Part shown: piece by piece, positions 27,103 to 36,249 of the stretch
Position numbering within the stretch: the first letter of the stretch is position 1
Layout of the letters: each line of letters opens with the position of its first letter
Notes under the pieces: generated by a model
The model's database searches: none
Seen by the model: only the letters and a program-made list of their open reading frames with translations
What the model was told of the DNA's origin: nothing
Origin: Agromyces sp. Marseille-P2726
GTDB lineage: Bacteria; Actinomycetota; Actinomycetes; Actinomycetales; Microbacteriaceae
DNA length: 64,000 bases
Assembly (NCBI RefSeq): GCF_902809835.1
Contig: NZ_CADDWM010000015.1
Coordinates: 62,001-126,000, forward strand
Reading direction: 5' to 3'
Program-made: the position numbers and the translations under genes

Positions 27103-28199
27103 CCGTCTACCTCCTCGCCGGCGGGGGAACTGCCGGCCACGTGAATCCACTGCTCGCCGTGGCCGACCGTCTTCGCGAGCGGCATCCCGACGACGAGGTG
27201 CTCGTGCTCGGCACGGCCGAGGGGCTCGAGTCCCGACTCGTCCCGGCGCGCGGCTACGAGCTGCTCACGATCGCGAAGGTCCCGTTCCCACGCCGGCCGA
27301 ACCGGGCAGCGCTCGCATTCCCCGGCCGGTTCCTGCGATCGATCCGCGACGTGCAGGAGATCATCGACCGCCGAGGCGTCGACGTCGTCGTCGGCTTCGG
27401 CGGATACGTGTCGACACCCGCGTACCTCGCCGCCCGGCGGGCGCGCGTGCCCGTCGTCATCCATGAGGCGAACGCCCGGCCCGGTCTCGCCAACCGGCTG
27501 GGGGCGCGATGGGCCGCGGCCGTCGGAATCGCGTTCAGCCGGACGCGGTTGCGGAACGCCCAGCTCGTCGGCATGCCATTGCGGCGCGAGATCGAGACGC
27601 TCGACCGCGATGCGGGCCGTGCGGAGGCCGCCCGGTACTTCGAGCTCGACGCCGCGCGCCCGGTGCTCCTCGCCACGGGCGGCTCGCTCGGGGCGCGGCG
27701 CATCAATCGCACGATGGTCGAGAGCGCCGACGCCGTCACGGCGGCGGGGTGGCAGGTGCTCCACATCACCGGCGCGTCCTCCGACGTGACCGATCCCGGC
27801 GTGCTCGATTACCGCATGGTCGAGTATGCCGACCGCATGGACCTCGCCCTGTCGATCGCCGACGCCGCCGTCTCGCGGGCAGGGGCCGCCACGGTGAGCG
27901 AACTCGCGGCCCTCGGGATCCCAGCGGTCTACGTGCCATATCCCGTCGGCAACGGCGAGCAGCGGTTCAACGCCGCCGACGTGATCGACGCCGGCGGGGG
28001 CATCCTCGTCGACGATGCCGACTTCGTTCCGACGTGGGTTTCGGGGGAGCTCGTGCCGCTGCTCCGCGACGAGCCACGCGTCGAGGCCATGGCGGCGGCC
28101 GCGGCATCCGTGGGTCGTCGCGACGGCACCGATCGCATGGTGGCACTCATCGACGGGGCGCTCGGCGGGGGTGCCGGCGACCGCGCCCGCAGCGCGTAA
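27099..28199 (+). CDS. murG: undecaprenyldiphospho-muramoylpentapeptide beta-N-acetylglucosaminyltransferase
   Basis: A GT28 enzyme of 366 residues that adds GlcNAc to lipid I, giving lipid II, at the inner membrane face. The N-terminal glycine loop LAGGGTAGHVNP lies at 6-17. The GGSLGARRINRTM loop and SRAGAATVSELAALGIP donor-binding region lie in the C-terminal half. The ATG overlaps the ftsW stop (ATGA). Length is normal. Confidence 0.96.
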   Translation: MTVYLLAGGGTAGHVNPLLAVADRLRERHPDDEVLVLGTAEGLESRLVPARGYELLTIAKVPFPRRPNRAALAFPGRFLRSIRDVQEIIDRRGVDVVVGFGGYVSTPAYLAARRARVPVVIHEANARPGLANRLGARWAAAVGIAFSRTRLRNAQLVGMPLRREIETLDRDAGRAEAARYFELDAARPVLLATGGSLGARRINRTMVESADAVTAAGWQVLHITGASSDVTDPGVLDYRMVEYADRMDLALSIADAAVSRAGAATVSELAALGIPAVYVPYPVGNGEQRFNAADVIDAGGGILVDDADFVPTWVSGELVPLLRDEPRVEAMAAAAASVGRRDGTDRMVALIDGALGGGAGDRARSA

Positions 28200-28211
28200 C
28201 GTGGAGGCAGC

Positions 28212-28227
28212 GGATGCCGCGGCATCC
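28212..28227. repeat. 16-bp perfect palindrome between murG and murC
   Basis: GGATGCCGCGGCATCC consists of two overlapping inverted copies of the repeated 9-mer. It sits 12 nt after the murG stop and 55 nt before murC. It can form a short hairpin inside the operon (attenuation or mRNA processing possible). The same 16-mer recurs in the terminator at 47888-47903. Confidence 0.75.
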
Positions 28228-28282
28228 CGTCCGACCCTGACCCGCCCCGCACCCAGACACTCGCCCAGGAAGACCGCCGCTC

Positions 28283-29683
28283 GTGACCATCAAGCCCGAC
28301 CTCAACGCCAACATTCCCGCCGAGCTCGGCTCGGTGCACTTCGTCGGCATCGGAGGATCGGGGATGAGCGGCATCGCGCGGCTCTTCCTCGGCGCCGGTC
28401 ACCGGGTGACCGGTTCCGACGTCCGAGACTCCGACAACATCACCGCCCTGCGCGAGCTCGGCGCGGAGATCGCGATCGGCCACGACGCTGCGAACGTGGG
28501 CGACGCCGAGGCGGTGGTGGTGACCGGAGCACTCTGGCAGGACAACCCCGAGTACCAGTTGGCCCTCGAGCGCGGGTTGCCCGTGCTGCATCGGTCGCAG
28601 GCGCTGGCGTGGCTGATCGCCGGGAAGCGACTCGTCTCGGTCGCCGGCGCCCACGGCAAGACGACCTCGACGGGCATGATCATCACGGCGCTCCTGGAGC
28701 TGGGTGCCGACCCGAGCTTCGTCAACGGCGGCGTGATCGAGGAGCTCGGGGTGAGCTCGTCCGCCGGCACCGCCGATCTCTTCGTCGTCGAGGCCGACGA
28801 GTCCGACGGCTCGTTCCTGCTCTACGACACGTCGGTCGCCCTCATCACCAATGTCGACCCCGACCATCTCGACCATTACGGCTCGCTCGACGCGTTCGAG
28901 CAGGCGTTCGTCGATTTCGCCGACCGCGCTCGCGAGTTCGTCGTCATCTCCTCCGACGACGCCGGCGCGGTCCGCGTCACCGAGCGGCTCTCGCATCCGC
29001 GCGTCATCAGCTTCGGGGAGGCGCCGCATGCGACCGTGCGACTGCACTCCATCGAGACCGACGGGCCCGTCTCGTTCGCGATCGCATACGAGGACGCGGA
29101 ATACCGCGCGACCCTTCGCATCCCCGGGCGGCACAACGCGATCAACGCCGCGGGCGCCTTCGCCGTGCTGGTGGGGCTCGGCTTCGACCCCGAGGCCTCG
29201 CTCGCGGGCATCGAGCGCTTCGCGGGCACGGGCAGACGCTTCGAACTGCACGGCACGGTCGGCGGAGTCAGCGTCTACGACGACTACGCCCATCACCCGA
29301 CGGAGGTCGCCGCGGCCCTGTCGGCCGCGCGCACCGTCGTGGGCAGGGGCCGGATCATCGCGGTGCACCAGCCCCATCTCTACAGCCGCACCCGACTCTT
29401 CGCCAAGGAGTTCGCCGAAGTACTCGAGCGCTACGCCGACGAGACCGTCGTGCTGGACGTGTACGGCGCCCGCGAGGACCCCGAGCCCGGTGTCACCGGC
29501 GCACTCGTGAGCGAGCGCTTCGAGGATCCGTCGCACGTCGCGTTCGTGCCCGACTGGCAGGAGGCGGCCGACCACACCGCCCGCATCGCACGCGAGGGCG
29601 ACTTCGTCATCACCCTGGGCTGCGGCGACGTGTACCGCATCGTGCCGCAGCTGCTCGGCTCGCTCGAACGGGAGCGCGCATGA
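28283..29683 (+). CDS. murC: UDP-N-acetylmuramate--L-alanine ligase
   Basis: A Mur ligase of 466 residues that makes the first stem-peptide bond. It has the N-terminal UDP-binding [20 protein letters not shown] loop [12 protein letters not shown] (about 122-133), [10 protein letters not shown], and the C-terminal [14 protein letters not shown] with [15 protein letters not shown] at 28283 is preceded by AGGAAGA. An 83-bp gap separates it from murG, so it is one of the few breaks in the mur operon. Confidence 0.96.
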   Translation: MTIKPDLNANIPAELGSVHFVGIGGSGMSGIARLFLGAGHRVTGSDVRDSDNITALRELGAEIAIGHDAANVGDAEAVVVTGALWQDNPEYQLALERGLPVLHRSQALAWLIAGKRLVSVAGAHGKTTSTGMIITALLELGADPSFVNGGVIEELGVSSSAGTADLFVVEADESDGSFLLYDTSVALITNVDPDHLDHYGSLDAFEQAFVDFADRAREFVVISSDDAGAVRVTERLSHPRVISFGEAPHATVRLHSIETDGPVSFAIAYEDAEYRATLRIPGRHNAINAAGAFAVLVGLGFDPEASLAGIERFAGTGRRFELHGTVGGVSVYDDYAHHPTEVAAALSAARTVVGRGRIIAVHQPHLYSRTRLFAKEFAEVLERYADETVVLDVYGAREDPEPGVTGALVSERFEDPSHVAFVPDWQEAADHTARIAREGDFVITLGCGDVYRIVPQLLGSLERERA

Positions 29684-29696
29684 GGCGGCACGGCGC

Positions 29697-30749
29697 GTGA
29701 AGCGACCGCAGGGGTTCGACCGGCCGCCCGCGCCCCGGGCGGCGGTGCGAACCCCGCCGGGCAAGCCGCCCAGCCGGCCGCACGACACTCCGCCGCCCGA
29801 GGTCCTCGGTCGGCGCGGGCAGTTCGACTCGGACAGTGTGCCCACCGACCCGATTCCCGTGCTGGGAGGCGATGGCCTCGATCGACCCGAGGGAGCTGCG
29901 GCACCCGCGCGGCACGACGCCGAATCCGATGCCGACGGCGAACGATCCGACGCTCCCGTCCCGTCGGCAGCGAATCCGCTGAGCGATCGCGCCGCTCGCC
30001 GTGCCCTCGCGGCCGCCGCCCGTGAGCGACGACGCTACGAGCGCCAGGAGGTGCGACGGTTCACCAAGCGGTCGCGGCGCCGTCGCATCACCTGGGCAGT
30101 CGTCGCCGGGTCGATCGTGGCGCTGGTCGCCACCATCGCGATCGGCGCCTATTCACCGCTGATGGCGCTCCGCGAGGTGCGCGTCGAGGGGGCTCAGCGC
30201 ATCCCTGCGGCGGAGGTGCAGCAGGCGTTCGCGGGCATCGTCGGCACGCCGCTGCCGCTCATCGACGGGGCGGAGGTGTACTCCGCCCTGTCGAAGTTCC
30301 CGCTCATCGAGACGTACGCGACCGAGACGATCCCACCCGGAACGCTCGTCGTGCGCATCGTGGAGCGGACCCCGGTGGGCGTGATCGAGACGGACTCGGG
30401 GCTCGAGCTCGTGGATGCCGCGGGCGTGGTCATCGACCGTCCGACCGAGGTGCCCGAGGGGCAGCCGCTCATCGAGACCGAAGGCGGGGTGGCCGACGAG
30501 GGATTCCGGGCGGTCGCGGCGGTCGTGCGCAGCCTGCCTGCTGAGGTGCGGGCCCAGGTGGTCGGCGCGACCGCAGACACGGCAGACGACGTCGAACTCG
30601 ACCTCGCCGCCGGCGCGAGGGTCGTGTGGGGGAGTGCCGAGGACTCCGAGCTGAAGGCCGACGTGCTCGCATCGCTCATGCTCGCCGCTCCGCCCGACAC
30701 GGTGTCGCGGTACGACGTCTCGGCCCCGACGAGCCCCGTCACCGAGTGA
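29697..30749 (+). CDS. ftsQ: cell division protein FtsQ
   Basis: A bitopic divisome protein of 350 residues. The long basic/Pro-rich cytoplasmic tail (1-135) is followed by a membrane helix (about 139-160), the POTRA domain (about 162-232, REVRVEGAQRIPAAEVQQAF) and the beta domain. FtsQ links early and late division proteins. The tail is longer than in most homologues. GTG 29697 is used; an ATG at 29680 overlapping the murC stop runs into a stop after six codons. Confidence 0.93.
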   Translation: MKRPQGFDRPPAPRAAVRTPPGKPPSRPHDTPPPEVLGRRGQFDSDSVPTDPIPVLGGDGLDRPEGAAAPARHDAESDADGERSDAPVPSAANPLSDRAARRALAAAARERRRYERQEVRRFTKRSRRRRITWAVVAGSIVALVATIAIGAYSPLMALREVRVEGAQRIPAAEVQQAFAGIVGTPLPLIDGAEVYSALSKFPLIETYATETIPPGTLVVRIVERTPVGVIETDSGLELVDAAGVVIDRPTEVPEGQPLIETEGGVADEGFRAVAAVVRSLPAEVRAQVVGATADTADDVELDLAAGARVVWGSAEDSELKADVLASLMLAAPPDTVSRYDVSAPTSPVTE

Positions 30750-30773
30750 GCCCAGCCGGCCTGGCCGGTGGGC
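30750..30773 (+). terminator. possible hairpin just after ftsQ
   Basis: GCCCA-G-CCGGCC can pair with GGCCGG-TGGGC with one bulged base, starting right at the ftsQ stop. There is no U-tract. It could reduce read-through into ftsZ, which has its own upstream region. Confidence 0.3.
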
Positions 30774-30958
30774 GAGGAATCGGGACTCGAGATCGCCCGA
30801 ACCGGAGGAACTCGGAGTCCGAGGACGCCTCCGAGCCGCGGTCGGCCGCTGTATCCGTGACTCTGCTCGACGGATCGCACGACACGCGGGGACTGCTGCC
30901 GGATGCGTGGCGCGCGGCACCTACCTTCGAATCAGGAATTGCATACTCAGCAAAACTT

Positions 30959-30986
30959 TAACCTTCCACTAGAGGTTCAAGGTTCA
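30959..30986 (+). promoter_or_regulatory. ftsZ upstream control region: -10-like hexamer, dyad and tandem repeat
   Basis: TAACCT (30959-30964) fits a TANNNT -10, with a start site near 30971 and a leader of about 39 nt. AACCT (30960-30964) and AGGTT (30973-30977) form a dyad with 8-bp spacing. AGGTTCA then repeats directly (30973-30979 and 30980-30986). In Corynebacterium a MerR-type regulator, FtsR, activates ftsZ; whether these repeats are its site is untested. The remainder of the 259-bp gap (30750-31008) shows no gene. Confidence 0.45.
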
Positions 30987-31008
30987 GAGTTCGCACGGAG
31001 GGCCGGAG

Positions 31009-32217
31009 ATGTCGACTAACCAGAACTACCTCGCCGTGATCAAGGTCGTCGGCATCGGCGGCGGCGGCGTGAACGCCGTCAACCGCATGATCGAGCTCGG
31101 CCTCCGGGGAGTCGAGTTCATCGCGATCAACACCGATGCCCAGGCGCTCCTGATGAGCGACGCCGACGTCAAGCTCGATGTCGGCCGCGACCTCACCCGC
31201 GGCCTCGGCGCCGGTGCCGATCCCGAGGTGGGGCGCCGGGCCGCCGAAGACCACGCCGAGGAGATCGAGGAGGCGCTGGCCGGAGCCGACATGGTGTTCG
31301 TCACGGCGGGCGAGGGCGGTGGCACCGGCACCGGCGGCGCTCCGGTCGTCGCCCGGATCGCGAAATCCATCGGCGCACTCACCATCGGCGTGGTGACGAA
31401 GCCGTTCGGGTTCGAGGGCAAGCGCCGCCAGACCCAGGCCGAGCAGGGGGTCGCGCGGCTCAAGGAAGAGGTCGACACCCTCATCGTCGTGCCGAACGAT
31501 CGCCTGCTGGAGATCAGCGATCGCGGGATCTCGATGCTCGAGGCGTTCGCCACCGCCGACCAGGTGCTCCTCGCCGGTGTCCAGGGCATCACCGACCTCA
31601 TCACCACGCCCGGACTCATCAACCTCGACTTCGCCGATGTGAAGTCGGTCATGCAGGGCGCCGGGTCGGCGCTCATGGGCATCGGCTCCTCCCGAGGGGC
31701 CGACCGGTCGATCAAGGCGGCCGAGCTCGCGGTCGCGAGTCCGCTGCTCGAGGCGTCCATCGATGGCGCGCACGGCGTGCTGCTCTCCATCCAGGGCGGG
31801 TCGAACCTCGGCATCTTCGAGATCAACGACGCCGCTCGTCTCGTGCAGGAGGCGGTGCACCCCGAGGCCAACATCATCTTCGGCGCGGTCATCGACGACA
31901 CCCTCGGCGACGAGGTGCGCGTCACCGTGATCGCCGCCGGCTTCGACGGCGGGGAGCCGAACGCGAAGCCGGTGCAGGTCGAGGCGAGGCGCTCGAGCTT
32001 CGTGCCCGCGGCGGTCGGCGCGGCGGTCGGTGCCGGCGTCGGCGGGTCCACGGCCGGCGATGAGACCGCCGACGTGATCGGCGAGATCGACATCGAGGAA
32101 CTCGTCGAGACCGCGAACTGGGGCGACGCCCCCACGGCCGCGGCCGACCAGATCGTGACGGATCCGGCGTTCAAGGACGATGACGACGACCTCGACATCC
32201 CCGACTTCCTGAAGTGA
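31009..32217 (+). CDS. ftsZ: cell division GTPase FtsZ
   Basis: A tubulin-like GTPase of 402 residues that assembles the Z-ring. It starts [23 protein letters not shown]. The tubulin signature [10 protein letters not shown] lies at about 104-113, the T7 loop with [11 protein letters not shown] near 205-215, then a short acidic linker and the C-terminal peptide DLDIPDFLK that binds SepF and other partners. CGGAGGGCCGGAG precedes the ATG. In contrast to many actinobacteria, no pgeF/YfiH-type gene follows. Confidence 0.98.
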   Translation: MSTNQNYLAVIKVVGIGGGGVNAVNRMIELGLRGVEFIAINTDAQALLMSDADVKLDVGRDLTRGLGAGADPEVGRRAAEDHAEEIEEALAGADMVFVTAGEGGGTGTGGAPVVARIAKSIGALTIGVVTKPFGFEGKRRQTQAEQGVARLKEEVDTLIVVPNDRLLEISDRGISMLEAFATADQVLLAGVQGITDLITTPGLINLDFADVKSVMQGAGSALMGIGSSRGADRSIKAAELAVASPLLEASIDGAHGVLLSIQGGSNLGIFEINDAARLVQEAVHPEANIIFGAVIDDTLGDEVRVTVIAAGFDGGEPNAKPVQVEARRSSFVPAAVGAAVGAGVGGSTAGDETADVIGEIDIEELVETANWGDAPTAAADQIVTDPAFKDDDDDLDIPDFLK

Positions 32218-32248
32218 TGACGAGTGCGCCGGCGGATCGGGAGCACGG

Positions 32249-32920
32249 GTGACGACGCTCGAGGATCGGCTCGCCTCGGTGAGGGCGAGCATTGCGGATG
32301 CCGCGCGCGACGCCGAGCGGAACCCCGCCGAGATCACGACGATCGTCGTGACGAAGTTCCAGCCGGCGTCGCTCGTGGCCGAGCTCGCCGGGCTCGGGGT
32401 CCGCGACTTCGGCGAGAATCGGCACCAGGAGGCGCAGGCGAAGGCCGCGGCCCTCGCGGACCTCGACCTGACATGGCACTTCGTCGGGCAGCTGCAGAGC
32501 AAGAAGGCGCGGCAGGTCCGGGCGTACGCGAGCGTCATCCACTCGGTCGACCGGCCCTCGCTCGTCGAGGCCCTGCGATCGGATGAGGCGTCCGTCGACA
32601 CCCTCGTGCAGGTCAACCTCACCCCCGACCCGGCCCGAGGCGGGGTCCAACCCGACGAGGTGGAGCAGCTCGTCGAGCAGATGCTCGGCACGCCCGGACT
32701 GCGATTGCGCGGGCTGATGGCCGTGGCGCCGCTGGGCGAACCGGCTCGTCCGGCGTTCGCGCGAGTGCGACTGCTCTCGGAACGCGTTCGCGTCATGGCG
32801 CCCGATGCCACGTGGTTGTCGATGGGCATGACGGAGGACTTCCGCGAGGCCATCCTGGAGGGTGCGACACACCTCCGGATCGGCACGGCAATCACCGGGA
32901 ATCGGCCGGACGCCGGTTAG
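32249..32920 (+). CDS. YggS-family pyridoxal 5'-phosphate homeostasis protein
   Basis: A PLP-binding barrel protein of 223 residues (PLPBP/YggS) that buffers free PLP and affects amino acid pools; no enzyme activity is established. The PLP lysine is in IVVTKFQ (about residue 36). Other signatures are RDFGENRHQEA, WHFVGQLQSKK and the C-terminal SMGMTEDFREAI with HLRIGTAI. GTG at 32249, 31 bp after ftsZ. It lies between ftsZ and sepF as in many Gram-positive division clusters. Confidence 0.92.
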   Translation: MTTLEDRLASVRASIADAARDAERNPAEITTIVVTKFQPASLVAELAGLGVRDFGENRHQEAQAKAAALADLDLTWHFVGQLQSKKARQVRAYASVIHSVDRPSLVEALRSDEASVDTLVQVNLTPDPARGGVQPDEVEQLVEQMLGTPGLRLRGLMAVAPLGEPARPAFARVRLLSERVRVMAPDATWLSMGMTEDFREAILEGATHLRIGTAITGNRPDAG

Positions 32921-32923
32921 CCT
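32918..32923 (+). promoter_or_regulatory. -10 element for sepF, built on the yggS stop codon
   Basis: TAGCCT begins with the yggS stop TAG. A start near 32931 leaves about 23 nt of leader with the GGAGG site of sepF. Confidence 0.4.
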
Positions 32924-32953
32924 CGAACAGACGGAAACCAGACGGAGGCAGCG

Positions 32954-33430
32954 ATGTCGAACCCGCTCAAGAAGACCATGGTCTACCTCGGACTCGCCGA
33001 CGAGGAGCTCGAGCAGGAGGCCGCGCCGCCGGCTCCGGCTCCCGCCCCCGTCGTGCACACGCCCCCGGTGGCGACGCCCAAGACGGGTGCGGCGGTGACG
33101 CCGCTCCGCAAGCACAATGTCCAACCGACCACAACGCAGGCGGAGATGAACGAGATCCTCACCGTGCACCCGCGCCAGTACCGTGACGCCCAGGTGATCG
33201 CCGAATCCTTCCGTGACGGCGTGCCCGTCATCATCAACCTGTCGCAGATGTCCGACGGCGACGCCCGTCGACTGATCGACTTCGCCAGCGGCCTGTCGCA
33301 GGGCCTGTACGGCAAGATCGAGCGGGTGACGAGCAAGGTCTTCCTGCTCTCACCGGCGCATGTCGTGGTCTCGGGCGAGGCCGGCGAGGCCGAGGGCGAC
33401 GTCGACGCCTCGTTCTTCACGCACGCATAA
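32954..33430 (+). CDS. sepF: cell division protein SepF
   Basis: A 158-residue FtsZ-binding protein that tethers the Z-ring to the membrane. The N-terminus [18 protein letters not shown] is the amphipathic membrane anchor. A Pro-rich linker follows, then the globular SepF domain from about 58 ([32 protein letters not shown]). A GACGGAGG site precedes the ATG. It substitutes functionally for FtsA, which actinobacteria lack. Confidence 0.96.
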   Translation: MSNPLKKTMVYLGLADEELEQEAAPPAPAPAPVVHTPPVATPKTGAAVTPLRKHNVQPTTTQAEMNEILTVHPRQYRDAQVIAESFRDGVPVIINLSQMSDGDARRLIDFASGLSQGLYGKIERVTSKVFLLSPAHVVVSGEAGEAEGDVDASFFTHA

Positions 33431-33433
33431 CAT
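33428..33433 (+). promoter_or_regulatory. leaderless -10 for yggT, built on the sepF stop codon
   Basis: TAACAT starts with the sepF stop TAA and is followed by exactly 6 nt and the GTG of yggT. Confidence 0.45.
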
Positions 33434-33439
33434 AGCGGG

Positions 33440-33757
33440 GTGGGCGCTCTCTCCGTCATCTGGAACATCCTCTACACGCTGCTCCTCATCTACTTCTTCG
33501 TCATGTGGGCGCGCTTCGTACTCGACCTCGTGCGCACGTTCAACCGGTCATGGCGACCGCGCGGGGCGTGGCTCGTGATCGTCGAGACGATCTACAGCGT
33601 CACCGATCCGCCCGTTCGCTTCTTCCGGCGGATCGTCCCGCCGATCCGTATCGGCCAGGTCGCACTCGACCTCGGGTGGAGCCTCGCCATGCTGCTCGTC
33701 ATCGTCGCCATGACGGTCGTGTCGTGGCTCGCAGCGTCGTCCGCGGCCGCCGGCTGA
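33440..33757 (+). CDS. YggT-family membrane protein
   Basis: A protein of 105 residues with two hydrophobic segments (about 5-27 and 76-100) around a conserved polar loop, VETIYSVTDPPVRFFRRIVPPIRIG. That loop is the YggT signature. The family is implicated in osmotic tolerance, and a division or envelope link is suggested by constant placement between sepF and divIVA. The molecular role is unknown. There is no Shine-Dalgarno; see the -10 that overlaps the previous stop. Confidence 0.9.
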   Translation: MGALSVIWNILYTLLLIYFFVMWARFVLDLVRTFNRSWRPRGAWLVIVETIYSVTDPPVRFFRRIVPPIRIGQVALDLGWSLAMLLVIVAMTVVSWLAASSAAAG

Positions 33758-33816
33758 CGATCTCCTGCGAGGGAGTCGGGGCGTGACGAACGGCACTGCG
33801 GCTGGCATGCGGTGTT

Positions 33817-33830
33817 TGCTACCGTTAGCA
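33817..33830 (+). promoter_or_regulatory. extended -10 and dyad upstream of divIVA
   Basis: TGCTA-CCGT-TAGCA is a perfect 5-bp inverted repeat. It contains TGC-TACCGT, which fits an extended -10 (TGN TANNNT). The start would be near 33832, with a leader of about 54 nt. Repressor binding across the dyad would block the promoter; this is inference. Confidence 0.4.
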
Positions 33831-33885
33831 GAACGTGATCCGAACAGTTCGACACGCAGTTCGACAGAATCGAGGGTGGGAAGCC

Positions 33886-34569
33886 ATGGCGCTAACTCCG
33901 GAAGATGTGGTCAACAAGCGCTTCCAGGCGACGAAGTTCCGCGAGGGATACGACCAGGACGAGGTCGATGACTTCCTCGACGAGGTCGTCGTCGAACTGC
34001 GTCGGCTGAACCAGGAGAACGACGACCTCCGCCAGCGCCTCGCCGCTGCCGAGGCCCGTGCCGCAGAGTCGTCCAAGGGCGCCCCCTCGGCGCCGACGCC
34101 CGCGCCGGTCTACAACGAGCCGGCCGCTCCGCCGCCGCCCACCGTCGCGGTTCCCGCGCAGACGCCCACGCCGCAGTCCGAGATCGACGAGCAGACGTCG
34201 ACGACGAATCTGCTCCAGCTCGCCCGCCGGCTCCACGAGGAGCACGTGCGCGAGGGCATCGAGAAGCGCGACGCCCTCATCGCCGAGGGTCACGCCACCG
34301 CGGCTCGCGTGGTCGCCGAGGCCGAGGCCAAGCAGCGTCAGCAGATGGGCATCCTCGACCAGGAGCGCCTCGCCCTCGAGAAGCGCGTCGACGAACTGCG
34401 CGTGTTCGAGCGCGACTACCGCGCCAAGCTCAAGAGCTACATCGAGGGCCAGCTGCGCGAGCTCGACACGGCGGCGCCGGTGCAGGTATCGGGGAACCAG
34501 GGCTTCTCGTCGCCCGTGAACGCGTCCGAGCAGGCACCTGCACCGACGTTCCAGGGCTTTGGCGGCTGA
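33886..34569 (+). CDS. divIVA: polar growth protein DivIVA (Wag31)
   Basis: A 227-residue coiled-coil scaffold that senses negative membrane curvature and recruits wall synthesis to the poles. The N-terminal membrane-binding domain MALTPEDVVNKRFQATKFREGYDQDEVDDFLDE is highly conserved. A first coil (about 30-60), a Pro/Ala-rich spacer (about 62-105) and a second coil (about 110-195) follow. ATG 33886 is the conserved start, preceded by GGGTGGGA. In mycobacteria Wag31 is phosphorylated by PASTA kinases; whether PknL acts here is unknown. Confidence 0.96.
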   Translation: MALTPEDVVNKRFQATKFREGYDQDEVDDFLDEVVVELRRLNQENDDLRQRLAAAEARAAESSKGAPSAPTPAPVYNEPAAPPPPTVAVPAQTPTPQSEIDEQTSTTNLLQLARRLHEEHVREGIEKRDALIAEGHATAARVVAEAEAKQRQQMGILDQERLALEKRVDELRVFERDYRAKLKSYIEGQLRELDTAAPVQVSGNQGFSSPVNASEQAPAPTFQGFGG

Positions 34570-35218
34570 GCGGGCCGCGAAGGTCGGCACCACCACCGCA
34601 CTCATCATCCTGGTCGCCGCCGCCATCGTGGTGTACGGCGTCGACCAGTCGACCAAGTTCCTCGTCGTCACGAACCTCACCGAGGGCGAAGTCGTGCCGG
34701 TGCTCGGATACGTGCTGCAATGGCAGTTCGTGCGGAACCCTGGTGCGGCATTCTCCCTCGCCAGCGGCATGACGTGGATCTTCACGATCCTCGCCGCCGG
34801 CGTGATCACGTTCATCGTGTGGTTCGCACGGCGCATCCGCTCGATAGCCTGGGCACTCGTCTTCGGGCTCCTCCTCGGCGGCGTCCTCGGCAACCTGACC
34901 GACCGGCTCTTCCGGGAGCCGAGCTTCGGTCTCGGCCACGTCATCGACTTCATCTCGACGCCGTGGATGCTCCCCGCGATCTACAACATCGCCGACATCG
35001 CGATCGTCTCGAGCATGGTGCTCTTCATGATCCTGACGATCCGGGGCGTCGGCCTCGACGGCACACGCGAATCCAGGCGAGCGGATGCCACGACCGACGC
35101 GGCGCCCGCAGCCGACGTCGAGGCTCCGGGAGCGGCGCCGACCGACGGATCCGACGCCCCGCCGTCCGGCGACGGGCGCCCTCCGCTCGCCGGCTCGCAG
35201 CTCGCGGCCGAGTCCTGA
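34559..35218 (+). CDS. lspA: lipoprotein signal peptidase
   Basis: A four-helix membrane aspartyl protease of 219 residues that cleaves prolipoproteins before the lipidated cysteine. Family blocks are [10 protein letters not shown], the RNPGAAFSL block, GNLTDRLFR with the first catalytic Asp, and YNIADIAI with the second. About 45 extra polar residues trail the last helix. The TTG at 34559 overlaps divIVA by 11 bp and is the best start for the first helix. No other start codon gives the complete N-terminus. A substrate in this window is the betaine-type binding lipoprotein at 46935. Confidence 0.93.
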   Translation: MAAERAAKVGTTTALIILVAAAIVVYGVDQSTKFLVVTNLTEGEVVPVLGYVLQWQFVRNPGAAFSLASGMTWIFTILAAGVITFIVWFARRIRSIAWALVFGLLLGGVLGNLTDRLFREPSFGLGHVIDFISTPWMLPAIYNIADIAIVSSMVLFMILTIRGVGLDGTRESRRADATTDAAPAADVEAPGAAPTDGSDAPPSGDGRPPLAGSQLAAES

Positions 35219-35220
35219 GC

Positions 35221-36141
35221 ATGGAGCACCGCTCGTTCCCCGTTCCCGACGGGCTCGACGGCGTGCGTGTCGACCAGGGGCTGGCCAAGCTGCTGGGTTT
35301 CTCCCGCACGCAGGCGGCGGACATCGCATCCGCCGGGGGAGCCGTGCTCGACGGGGCATCCGTCGAGAAGTCCGACCGCCTTCGCGCGGGCGGCTGGCTC
35401 GAGGTGAGCTGGGAGCCGGCGCGCACGCTTCAGGTCGAGGCGATCCCGGTGCCCGAACTCGGGATCGTGCACGACGACGACGACATCGTGGTGGTCGACA
35501 AGCCGGCCGGCGTCGCCGCGCACCCCTCGCTCGGCTGGGAGGGGCCGACCGTCGTCGGCGCACTCGCCGCCGCCGGGTACCGCATCTCGACCTCGGGGGC
35601 ACCCGAACGACAGGGCGTCGTGCACCGGCTCGACGCAGGCACCAGCGGGCTCATGGTGGTGGCGAAGTCGGAACGCGCCTACACCGACCTGAAACGGCAG
35701 TTCCACGACCGCGAGGTCGACAAGATCTACCACACGGTGGTGCAGGGACATCCCGACCCGCTCGCCGGAACGATCGACGCCCCGGTCGGGCGCCACCCTC
35801 GTTCCGATTGGAAGTTCGCCGTGGTAGCGGGCGGCAAGAACGCCGTCACCCACTACGAGACGATCGAGGCGTTTCCGTACGCGTCCCTGCTCGAAGTACA
35901 CCTCGAGACCGGTCGCACCCATCAGATCCGGGTGCACATGGCGGCCCAGCGGCATCCCTGCGTCGGCGACGGGATGTACGGGGCCGACCCCACGCTCACC
36001 GCGCGGCTCGCCCTCACCCGACAGTGGTTGCACGCCAAGGAGCTCTCGTTCGCGCACCCCGGAGCCGGCAGCTGGACGACGTTCGAGTCGGAGTACCCGG
36101 CCGACCTGGCGCACGCGCTCGAGCTGCTGCGCGGCGACTGA
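35221..36141 (+). CDS. rluD: RluD-family 23S rRNA pseudouridine synthase
   Basis: A protein of 306 residues. The N-terminal S4 RNA-binding domain spans about 14-70 ([28 protein letters not shown]). The catalytic domain has [16 protein letters not shown], with the catalytic Asp near residue 141. Further family motifs are [10 protein letters not shown] and [14 protein letters not shown]. It likely modifies helix 69 uridines in 23S rRNA; the exact positions cannot be told from RluC-type targets. It starts 2 bp after lspA, as in many actinobacteria. Confidence 0.93.
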   Translation: MEHRSFPVPDGLDGVRVDQGLAKLLGFSRTQAADIASAGGAVLDGASVEKSDRLRAGGWLEVSWEPARTLQVEAIPVPELGIVHDDDDIVVVDKPAGVAAHPSLGWEGPTVVGALAAAGYRISTSGAPERQGVVHRLDAGTSGLMVVAKSERAYTDLKRQFHDREVDKIYHTVVQGHPDPLAGTIDAPVGRHPRSDWKFAVVAGGKNAVTHYETIEAFPYASLLEVHLETGRTHQIRVHMAAQRHPCVGDGMYGADPTLTARLALTRQWLHAKELSFAHPGAGSWTTFESEYPADLAHALELLRGD

Positions 36142-36196
36142 CGCGGTCGGGTCGCGCACCGGCGCGCGTCCTCGCCGTCGCGTCGCACGGTCACCG

Positions 36197-36202
36197 TAGA
36201 CT
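36197..36202 (+). promoter_or_regulatory. -10 element of dnaE
   Basis: TAGACT, start near 36209, leader about 41 nt. The -35 is unclear. Confidence 0.4.
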
Positions 36203-36249
36203 CGGATCACCCCAGAGACCAGCCTCGCAGTACTTCGATGAGGAGCCCC

